DNA of 64,000 nt. Origin: Gerris lacustris. Lineage: Eukaryota; Arthropoda; Insecta; Hemiptera; Gerridae. The stretch spans positions 61,699,633 through 61,763,632 of the forward strand of contig OX578280.1 in the NCBI GenBank assembly GCA_951217055.1, given 5' to 3'. Shown here in pieces: positions 55,788 through 64,000 of this stretch (positions are counted from its first letter, which is position 1; each line of letters opens with the position of its first letter). A model generated the notes under the pieces. The model did not search any database, had not been told where the DNA came from, and worked only from the letters and a program-made list of their open reading frames with translations. A program made the position numbers and the translations under genes.

Positions 55788-55790
<3 letters not shown>
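55155..55790. other. Non-coding stretch with a partial duplication
   Basis: ATACAAAAAGAAGTTGCTC...TTCGCAAGCA near 55225 recurs as ATACAAGAAAGAGTTGCCC...TTCGCAAGCA near 55343, a diverged duplication of about 120 bp. The 55440-55640 piece is of more even composition, but I see no supported exon. Confidence 0.4.
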
Positions 55791-55792
<2 letters not shown>

Positions 55793-55883
<91 letters not shown>

Positions 55884-55941
55884 GTCAGCTCCTTGACGCG
55901 AGACATAAGTTTCGACAAATAGAAAAAATGTGTTGTTAAGC

Positions 55942-55979
<38 letters not shown>
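55793..55979. repeat. (TA)n microsatellites
   Basis: Perfect AT dinucleotide runs at 55793-55879 and 55945-55979, separated by a short unique piece. Translated Ile-Tyr frames here are artefacts. Confidence 0.95.
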
Positions 55980-55984
<5 letters not shown>

Positions 55985-56059
55985 TGTGTGTGTGTATGTA
56001 AGTGTGCCTGTTACCTTTAGGTCAGTTAACCTTTTCACTGTGTTAGCCCTTAACAATTG

Positions 56060-57170
56060 CGGTCACTTTGCTAGGATCAGCTGAAAATGTGGAAAAGAAA
56101 GAGGTTTCTTTTTTTGGCGGTATTTTCTGTGGACCTTTTCATTCTTAAAAAAAAAAGATTTCTTGCTTACTCTATCCTAAAAGTTATAAAAATAATGATG
56201 ACAGATCTTTTCTTATAATAAAATGATAAAGCTGTGAAGTTAGCAGCTACCTTAAATTGCTTTATTTTCAGCTGGACTTTATTCTGGATTTATCGAATAA
56301 AGTTAACAAATAAAAGTTTATTAGACATTTTAAATTGGTGTATTTTATTTTATTGTGTTCGAGAATTTTGTCTGCATATCGAAAGCTGTAGTTCATGCCG
56401 AAATTTAGTTTGTATTTAAATAATATAAAAGGCGATTTATTACAAGATAAGAGAAATAATTAGTTGGAGCCATGATTTAAAAAAACGTTGAAATTAATTT
56501 TCTTTCTTATTTGATGATTATTTTTTAAATTAATTTTATTATTATTCTTTTTTAAAATTATATTTTGGATGGTTATTGTGTAGTATAATATGAAAAATCA
56601 GTTTTAATCGGTTATGAGGCGTTTTCACCCTTATGTAAGGTCATTATCAATCATGTTATACTTTTTGTTTACACAATACGCAAATGTAGATTTAGAACTT
56701 TTCAAATTTTTAAAACTGAAATGGATTTAAATTTTGAATGGAAGCTGCACTTAATTTAACAAAGAGCCGCATGGAGATCTGGGAGCCACCCCGGGTCTAG
56801 ATTCTAGACGTCTAAAATCTTGGCCATTCCAATACCTTTACTTTAACTATCGATTTTAATAGCCTCATTACCGCATTATTTAAAGAATTGATGTAAAATC
56901 TTAAGTACTTGTCCATATACCCTACTTATCAGTATTACCGTTATCAGTCTTATCAGTATGGCCGCGTTACTTATCAGTATCAATATCAGGGGCTGCTTAA
57001 ATTACGAGATCACGAGGCAAAGAATTAGCGATGCTATTTGAATCACCATTTCTTACATTAATGTGAAATTCCAGCAATACCGTCAAGTAATGCGGGTGTG
57101 GTTTCACTATGTAACAATTCTTAGCTTAGAATAATATTTCCCATTATTCATAAAGAATGGCCGTTACGAA
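56060..57170. other. AT-rich non-coding stretch
   Basis: No gene recognised. Short local repeats of TTATCAGTATTACCG type occur at 56928-56985. Confidence 0.45.
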
Positions 57171-57173
57171 AAG

Positions 57174-57740
57174 CTTTTTAGGGTTTTGTTGATTCTTCTC
57201 AAAACCCTTATGCCGAGGGTGATGTGTCCGTCTGTCCGTCGCTCTTTGGTTTATAGGGCCCGAACCGTTTAAGCTAAAGAGCTGAAATTTGAATCACTGG
57301 TGCAACTTTTTGACCCAACGACAGGAAAAATATACAGTAGTTCAAAATTAAGTATGCGCATGCGCAATTCGCAAAAATGTTGTTAACTCAAAAATTTATA
57401 TTTTTTAATTTTTGAGTGGGGTATCAAATGAAAGTTGCTGAAGTGTAGGACGCAAATATATATACATACTTTTTTAAATTTTGCATTCTTTATTGGGTAA
57501 AAAAATCAAAATATACCCCCCCCCCCCAACCACTATATAACAGGTGGTCCTAAAATTTAGAAATAATTCATGGTTATACCTTATGGTGGAGCGATGAAAA
57601 TGAAATAATTTATCTAGTCGTTATTACCGATGAAATCATTGTGACCCCCCGGGGGATCGAACCCGGGACCCTTGAGATCGAAGCAATAAATCATAATTAC
57701 ATAACGGCCATGCTTTAATCCTCTACAAAACCCTAAAAAG
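57174..57740 (+). repeat. Family B terminal-hairpin repeat, complete copy
   Basis: The ends CTTTTTAGGGTTTTGT and ACAAAACCCTAAAAAG are perfect 16-base inverted repeats. Right inside the left end CAAAACCC repeats, so that end also folds on itself. GATGTGTCCGTCTGTCCGTC, GGGCCCGAACCGTTTAAGC and a GCGCATGCGCAATTCGC stretch follow. The right 100 bases hold a minus-strand tRNA-like module (T arm CCCGGGTTCGATCCCCCGGG at about 57647-57667). Related copies: 23456-23960 and 60225-60735. Confidence 0.82.
57640..57725 (-). repeat. tRNA-derived module inside family B
   Basis: On the minus strand, ATGGCCGTTATGTAATTA (A-box-like) is followed about 45 bases later by a well-paired T arm CCGGGTTCGATCCCCCGG. 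The spacing suits a tRNA gene with extra bases, but the anticodon arm is weak. A second, T-arm-only version lies at 60705-60735. Confidence 0.5.
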
Positions 57741-57744
57741 TATT

Positions 57745-58730
57745 TGGATGCAAGTACTTCCCTGTGATTTTTGGTTTTAATAATAGCTTTTTTAAAATAT
57801 AAAACTTAAAATTAATAAAACTTTATGTTTTAATTCAATGTGTTACCTATTGCTTTCAAGTGTGAACCAATATATTGTTAAGTGTCGAGTTCACTCTTTG
57901 TAGCGATTACAATTATTGTCAACTACATACCTTTAAATTAAATGTAATTTCTCTATTTACATAGATACTTGAATTAAACTTACACTTGGTATTTAAAAAT
58001 TTAAAAGCATATAATACACACTGATCAATCCATCATTTATTATGATTATTGTTATTGTAGCAGTATGTCAAAGCATCATATATACTGTCACATGTGTGTG
58101 TATATAGTTACTTTATTTGTTCTTTGTATATGAGTTCCCTTTTAATTTATTAACACCAGAGTAGCTTTAATGTAAACATAATTTTATTTTTAACATGATA
58201 TAAAAATGTATGTACTATACTAACACACATATAATGTGTGTGTTTGTATGTATGTATATATAGTTATAAAATGTTATATATTCTTCTAAACTAGGAGTGA
58301 TTTTTTAGGGCCCAGGAATAAATAATAAATATTAAAAAAATATTTAAAATATTTCTATTTTATTATTGTCGTAAAATATAAGAAGAAGAGATAAAACGTT
58401 ATACCTACTGTTAAATTATTTGTTTATTTCATTTTGTTAACTATAACGAAAATCTATAAAAATATTTTCTTTATTACCATTTTTTTTTGTTCTTTTATAT
58501 ACTTATGTATATTTATTTCGAAGGGTAAAGAATTTAAAACAATAATAAAAAAAAAAGTTTAAAGTTTGGAATGTTCAGCAGTTCAAAAAAAAAAAAATTA
58601 TCCTTTCTGGTGCCACAATAAAAATGTTTAAAGTCGGGACGCGTCTTTAAAGTTTTGGACTTTCTGCGCCCGAATTCCTCCGAAGGAACATGGACTTAAA
58701 GTCGGGCGTGTTTGATTTTCAAGTCTTTTT
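57745..58730. other. AT-rich non-coding stretch
   Basis: No gene recognised. TTTAAAGTCGGGACGCGTCTTTAAAG at about 58627-58653 is palindrome-like, and AAAGTCGGG recurs at 58696. Confidence 0.4.
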
Positions 58731-58732
58731 TG

Positions 58733-58852
<120 letters not shown>

Positions 58853-58854
58853 GT

Positions 58855-59280
58855 CGTGTTGTTTTTGGGTTAGAAATTTTTCGGGTTGTCGGTGCGGGCC
58901 CTTGGGTTTTTAGCTTTTTGTAGATAGGGATCTCCGCTTGAGATACTAAAGCCCTGGGTTGATCTGCCCCTTCCAACTACTTAGTTATTCATTTCATTTA
59001 CCGTCGTATATACATCTGTGTGTATCTTTTTTTTTTCTTGGTTTTTATTTTTTTCCCCCGTTGTTTGCTTTGAGATATAGATCTTCTTTTCTATATGTCA
59101 TTAATAATCGAAGTGTGGACGGTTATTTTAATTAGATCGGATAAGATTGGTAAAGGAAGCATACTTAAGTTTTAGTATACTATGTATACTTTCAATTATT
59201 TTAAGTTATGTACTCGATTTTTTTTATTCTTTAACGTCTTATTAGACTCAGTTTCATTTAGAATATTTTGTTTCATTTTC
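58855..59280. other. Non-coding stretch
   Basis: A GC-richer piece (58862-58975) then T-rich sequence. No gene or repeat recognised. Confidence 0.4.
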
Positions 59281-59285
59281 TAAAC

Positions 59286-59393
59286 GCAAGAGGTTTTTTT
59301 TTTTTTTTTTTTTTTTTGCTATTCAATTTCGTTTGGCAAAGGGCCCCCAAAAAATTCTTGCGGGTGGCCCCCAATGCCCTAGCTACGCCACTG
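59286..59393 (-). mobile_element. hAT MITE fragment related to 50714
   Basis: On the minus strand CAGTGGCGTAGCTAGGGCAT, GGGGGCC, TTTGCCAAACGAAATTG and CCTCTTGCGTTTAG follow the order of the intact MITE's left half. A poly-T tract (59296-59319) interrupts it, and the GC-rich right half is missing. Confidence 0.7.
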
Positions 59394-59480
59394 ATTGATA
59401 TATCAATATTATTAGTATTTACTAAGTGAAATAACTAAACTTACATGAGAAATAAGAGCGTTGATGGAGGTCATCTTAAT

Positions 59481-59840
59481 AAATAAAAAGGAACAGTCTC
59501 TCCACGGAAGATAATACTTGTTTATTTATGAAAGCAGCTTTCGGCTTTTATAAAGCCATCATCAGTGCCTATGAACAAACACTAAGGGTTAAAAAATTTA
59601 CTATCATGCAACAAAACTGAAATGACAAGAAAAATGAATAAAAGCTAATAACAAAATAAGAGATAAATATATAAAACCACCAAAAAGGTATGAAAAGATT
59701 AACAAAAAACTAAATATGACGATAATTAATCAAAATGAGTTAAAGAAATGACAAAACAATTTACAATTAATAAAAAAAAATACAACAACAAATACATAAA
59801 CAAGTATTTTCTTCCGTGGAGAGACTGTTTCTTTTTATTT
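59481..59840. mobile_element. Inverted-repeat element bearing a hammerhead-like motif
   Basis: The left arm AAATAAAAAGGAACAGTCTC then TCCACGGAAGATAATACTTG is mirrored at the right by CAAGTATTTTCTTCCGTGGA and GAGACTGTTTCTTTTTATTT. The 360-bp unit carries the hammerhead-like core at 59530-59566 next to its left arm. Homology to 52115-52300 extends beyond the left arm, so the full element is probably longer. The layout recalls Penelope-like terminal units, but no reverse transcriptase is present. Confidence 0.65.
59530..59566 (-). ncRNA. Hammerhead-ribozyme-like motif
   Basis: On the minus strand: CTGATGA, T, stem II GGCTTT-ATA-AAAGCC, GAAA, then GCTGCTTTC. The core CUGAUGA and GAAA are intact and stem II is six pairs. 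Distal GTTTGTT and AATAAAC flanks can pair as part of stem I. Stem III (AG/CU) is minimal. An extra T before stem II, also present at 25630, is non-canonical. Confidence 0.45.
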
Positions 59841-60224
59841 AACTAAACTTAGTTGATTCGTTTAAAGTTGCGTCTTGTTAATGATGAAATCTGACGTTTT
59901 ACTTTCACTCCGTACATTCCTGGAATCCTTTGTCTCAAAGCTATTATTGTAATATCGAATACCTTTATATTCTTTTTTTTTAGGGTTTCGTAGGTCATCC
60001 TAGAGTCAGTTGCTAGAGCTCGAATACTCAGCTTCTGGCTGTTCCTATGTATGACTATATATTTTTTGACAACTTTACTTTATAGTAAAGAAGTACCTAA
60101 ATTGTTTAACTTTTTATTATGAGAGGAACAGCAGGCAACTCAACAAGGTTTGAGAATATCCCAAATATAGGGATGAGATATCACCTTTGTCAAAGAATTT
60201 AAACTTCGTTTTATTACCCCTGAA

Positions 60225-60735
60225 GACACCTCTAAAATTTATATCCTCGAAACCCTTTAGCCGAAATTGATCTATTGGCCCGTCTTACTTTGGTTCATAT
60301 CCTCCACTGTTGAAATGCTAGAGTTGAAATTTGAAATACTGGCGTAACTTTGTGACCTTCACATAGGAAAAATATAGAGAAGTTAAACATGCAACTTGTG
60401 CAATGCGCAAAAATGTGCTAAACTCAAAATTCAAGAGGGGTATCAAACTAAAACTCCTCAAGAGTAGATTACAAACATATATATAATATATTATGAGTAT
60501 TGTTTTTATTAACGCCAATATTGCGTTTTTTGCGCCATAGCGCCAAAATTACTCCCCAAATTAATGCCCCCTTCATCAACCACCCTATAACGACTAGTCT
60601 TAAAATTATGAAATAATTCACGCTTGTACCTTATGGTGGGGCGATGAAAATTTCTGAAAAAATTCAATTTACCTTTTAGTTATTACCGATAATAAACATT
60701 GTGGCCCACTCGGGGGATCGAACCAGGGACCCCGA
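60225..60735 (+). repeat. Family B repeat, diverged copy
   Basis: GAAACCCTTTAGCCGAAATT, GAGTTGAAATTTGAAATACT, GCAATGCGCAAAAATGTG, TGGTGGGGCGATGAAAATTT and a minus-strand T-arm-like CCTGGTTCGATCCCCCGAG follow the order of 57174-57740. A TTTTTTTAGGGTTTCGTAGG at 59979 may be the displaced terminal sequence. Confidence 0.6.
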
Positions 60736-60744
60736 TACTACTCC

Positions 60745-61900
60745 TTGTTTTATATATTTTTTTTTTACTTTCACATAGGGAGGGGATGGGGCTGCTCTCC
60801 AAAAACACTAAAAATCGTACTATGAGGTATTTTTCCCAATACCATTTTGACGGTGTGATTTAAAAAATATATATAATAGAACTTAGTTAAATTCAGTATT
60901 ACTATGTTAATGTAAGATAGTTTGTTGGACAAATTTTTTTGTTAATTATGTTATAATGTTTAGCGACTTAATTACAACAAACGATCCATTCTAAGTCGCA
61001 CCTGTAGACTAAACTACCACTAAGCATTGCATATCATAATTCTAAATAACGAAGTGAATACGATTAACCCCTTAGTTTTTTTTGTTTTTTTTTCTGATTT
61101 TTATTATTTCCTAATTTGATACTTAACTATGAAAATTACCATCTCCGTCGAATCATATCAAAAAGACCTTGGAATTGTAGTAGCAAACAAAACTACAAGA
61201 AACGTACAAAAACCATCCTTTTTTTGCGCTAATTATCCTCTAGTTATTGCCCTCCACTTATTGTCGGCTTCTGATCAAATTAGAAAGCTTTAGTCGGAGG
61301 AAAAAAAGTTGATATGTTCAAAATTGAACGTTCTGTAAAGGAAATACATCCTTTACCTAACCTGTTATTTTCATATAAAAAAACTTATTTTGATATCTTC
61401 ATTCGATCTAATGGACTTTAATTTTAATTATACATAATTAACGCCTTGAACAATACAGTGTAACTTTGAAACTTTTTTTTTTCAACCTAGTTAATTTTTT
61501 TAATTTTTTTTTTTTTAAACTAAATTTTGTATATTATAATATCTTTTAGTATAACTACTTATTTTTTAATTTTTTTTTCTCCATAAAAACTCCTTTTTTA
61601 ATATTTTAAGTATACTTAAAATGTAATAAAACAAAGCTCTTATTAGGGACCGAATCAAATTAACGAGACCATTTTTTTTCCTTTAATTATTATTTTAACT
61701 ATTATTAATTAAGAGTTCTAAACATGGTTAATTTACATGTTATGAACGACTATTTGAGTGGTTCTTTAGGTTTTTCTACATTGTATTACTATAGGTATAA
61801 TAATAATTTTGGACTTATTTATTCCATTTTATTTTTAGATCTAGTTAACTTTTTTTCTTTAAGATTATAGGTAGTAGTTATAGCTATAACACCCTTTTTT
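60745..61900. other. AT-rich non-coding stretch
   Basis: Poly-T runs, no gene recognised. Confidence 0.45.
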
Positions 61901-61904
61901 ATTT

Positions 61905-62380
61905 ACTTTCTCATATAAAGAGAAAGTATTGTGATGGCCCGACAATTTGATTTTAAAATTTTGATAGATTTACACGTTTTGAGGTCCCGTGAGTCCAAAA
62001 TAGTGGTTTTTACAAAAATGTCTGTCCATCGTCTGTCGACTGAGCAGACGCGTGGAGACTAAACTACTGGGTCGATATTGACGAAATTTGGTGTATATGT
62101 TAAGAAAAATCATACCCCGAGGCGAAATCGAGAAATGAATTTTAGCTCCAAATTTGGAGGTGCTACCCCCCAAAAACTCAACAGTTTTTGATTAAAAAAA
62201 AAAAAAAATCTAACATTTAAATACAAATAACGATATAAGTCGTTTTCCCGGAAAAAAATCTATAGTCTCTGAAAAATAGCTTTAATCGCGGGTTCGATTC
62301 CCCGCCGTAGAGAAGTTATTTTTATGATACATTTTGTTGATATGTTTAATAATTAAATGAACCTACGAAAACACGAAAAC
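61905..62380 (+). repeat. Family A terminal-hairpin repeat
   Basis: ACTTTCTCATATAAAGAGAA hairpin, TATTGTGATGGCC, GTCTGTCCATCGTCTGTCGA, CTAAACTACTGGGTCGATAT, TGACGAAATTTGGTG, ATACCCCGAGGCGAAATCGA, and a T-arm-like GCGGGTTCGATTCCCCGCC at about 62287-62305, then GAGAAGTTATTTTTATGATA. The 3' inverted end is lost. Confidence 0.72.
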
Positions 62381-62639
62381 TGTTTCTATGAATTTTGTTC
62401 GTTGTAGAGAATTTATTTTCGTTCTATATATAGAAACCCTTTTGTATAAATTTCGTAAGACATCATAAAAATTCGTTGTATAGTTATTTTCTTCGGAGGT
62501 TGGACTGTTGTATACGAGTATTTTGTATATTTAATTAAACAATTAAATTAGATCAGTATTATGTGTATGAAAAAGGTTTTTGGTTTTGATATAATTTTTT
62601 TTTTCTTTAAGATTATTGTTAAGAATTATATATTTAGTA

Positions 62640-63065
62640 ATGACAAGCTTTTAGTTGTAAGTACATAGGTACATGCCGCGTACCTTAAAGGGGTTTAGGG
62701 TATTACCCTTACCCTAGTAAGGCTACCCTAGTATTTTTTTTGTACTACCTACAACCTAGGACCTAGGTCTTCCACCACTCTTGCATTCAACCGTCAGTCG
62801 TCTCTCTAAGGTGGAAGTGTCTACTACTCCGCGTGATCTTCTCATCTACCGTGTTTTTCTTTCGTTCAATATTTATTTTAACTCCTTTGTGTTAACTTCT
62901 TAAGTGCTGTTTTTTTTTTTTCAATTTGATTGTTCGCTACTTGTATGTTACCTTTAAATTAACGCGCGTTTATTATTTTTTTCTCTGGAACAAATATAAA
63001 TTCTTATCAATTAAGTCTGTTTTAGTTTCGTATTTTTATTATGTTTCAGTTTTAAGTGATTAAAA
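62640..63065 (+). promoter_or_regulatory. Possible promoter and 5' UTR region
   Basis: A GC-richer block at 62660-62860 precedes the candidate first exon. CGTCAGTCG at 62792-62800 contains TCAGTC, which fits the arthropod initiator consensus TCAGTY. If transcription starts there, the 5' UTR would be about 270 bases. Short inverted words (CCTAGGACCTAGG) lie upstream. No TATA box at the expected distance was seen. Confidence 0.3.
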
Positions 63066-63179
63066 ATGAAGTTTTTCAAAGATTTTATTAGATTTGTGTG
63101 CGCTTCTATAATTTACTGCTACTGCTCAACTTATTTTTGGATGAAATATGACTATAATATTGCAAAACTACATGAAAAG
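63066..63179 (+). CDS. Candidate first coding exon, membrane-anchored unknown protein
   Basis: An ATG at 63066 (context TTAAAAATGA, A at -3) follows an in-frame TGA nine bases upstream, so it is the natural start. Thirty-eight codons run to GAAAAG, then a GTATAATT donor at 63180. The peptide begins MKFFKDFIRFVCASIIYC. A short basic stretch before a hydrophobic segment (about residues 8-25) and a polar tail (KYDYNIAKLHEK) suggests a signal anchor or first membrane segment. Cysteine and tyrosine content in the hydrophobic part is unusual. No family is recognised from this piece. The next exon lies beyond the window's right edge or was missed. The upstream GC-rich block fits a promoter. Confidence 0.45.
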
Positions 63180-63181
63180 GT

Positions 63182-64000
63182 ATAATTATATCATTTTTTT
63201 TTCTATTGGTTTTTAAGCTTTTTTATTTTTTTTTTATTTGTAACATACATTGGTTTAATTGACATTATTAAAGAACTATGACATTTTATACCTTGTAATT
63301 ATAACAAGATGTAGTTTTACTTATGTATGTATGTATATGTATACTGCTATACAATAGTATATTAATTTGTATCTAATATACAAAATGTAAAAAATGTAAT
63401 GTGCATACTCCTGTAATGATTTACATCTAATACACTGTAAAATAGTATATTTAAAGATGCTCTTTTTTCAGAATATGTTGCATAAATCTTATATTTACAA
63501 TTATTGTACAAATTCCATTGTATCTAAATTTGCTGAAGTCATAATTTTTACAATTATTAATATATTAAATTAATTTAATTTTAATTCCGGATTTTAGTTA
63601 ATATGAATTGTTTATATTTGAAATTAGGGCAAGTATAATTTGGAATTTACCAGGCTGGCTTATAAAATTGATTTGTTTAGATGTGTAATTTTTTTAACTG
63701 ATTCAGTGCTTTTTTCCCTGAGCTTATGTTCATCCATATTAATATCGTTTTAGCTGTCATCTAAACTTACGTTTTACCTATCTTTTTATTTTACCTTCTA
63801 TAACACTATAAAGCCATTTCTAGGACGTACCTACAAGGAATTGATGTGTCTATAGTCATTGCTTCCTTGTTGTCATACTTCCTTATTGTCTAGAAGCTTT
63901 TTATGTATGTCATTTATATAAATATATATGATACACTTTATTTTTTTCATTTCTTTATTTGAAATTGCCTTTTTTTTGTATCTGAGTTGTTACTCTAACC
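63182..64000. other. Putative first intron or non-coding AT-rich sequence
   Basis: Follows the donor at 63180. No acceptor-plus-open-frame combination was convincing before the end of the window. Confidence 0.35.

Noticed and set aside
55745..56056. Ile-Tyr repeat frames
   Set aside because: Translation of a TA microsatellite; the same applies at 58690-58976.

Overview
This window reads as gene-poor, strongly AT-rich animal nuclear DNA. It has long homopolymers, AT microsatellites, minisatellites and many short DNA-transposon derivatives, and no long reading frames. Intron-style splice signals, AATAAA sites and tRNA- or 5S-like short elements point to a metazoan. An invertebrate such as an arthropod is my best guess; a copepod is possible but nothing in the sequence proves it. 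All boundaries were read by eye, without alignment software.

Host-gene content is sparse. I support three candidate exons: a minus-strand terminal exon at 1502-1733, a plus-strand terminal exon at 39903-40013 with a 3' UTR running to an AATAAA at 40615, and a plus-strand first coding exon at 63066-63179 whose gene leaves the window to the right. Several GC-richer patches in the first 16 kb (2540-2850, 4380-4620, 7000-7830, 8760-9020, 11590-12010, 14990-15270) could be promoters or untranslated exons, but I cannot assign products.

The rest is a layered graveyard of mobile DNA. Elements with readable ends include a near-perfect palindromic TTAA element (9646-9997), a piggyBac-type element with CCC...GGG ends and TTAA flanks (13386-14401) that contains a pogo-like element, a pogo/Tigger-like element with TA duplication (20735-21108), a PIF/Harbinger element with TAA duplication and a broken transposase (24416-25983) that landed in a 38-bp tandem array, three copies of a TA-flanked MITE (30563-30866, 31185-31871, 38011-38505), TA-flanked elements at 36588-37161 and 52309-52900, and a hAT MITE with a perfect 8-bp duplication (50714-50890). 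Coding relics are a Jockey-like reverse transcriptase tail (48079-48405), an RNase H-like piece (12342-12506) and an acidic piggyBac-like N-terminus (10176-10382).

The most unusual material is of three kinds. First, at least four repeat families (A-D here) share one plan: an end that folds on itself as a hairpin, then a CTGTCCGTC-like stretch, a common phrase near TTTGACGAAATTTGG, and in families A and B a tRNA T-arm-like module near the 3' end. Second, hammerhead-ribozyme-like motifs (CTGANGA...GAAA) occur at 25630, 54652 and 59530, in repeats resembling Penelope-type terminal units. Third, two inverted-repeat elements (34497-35283 and 41784-42082) carry minisatellites between their arms, one with a 64-bp higher-order repeat.
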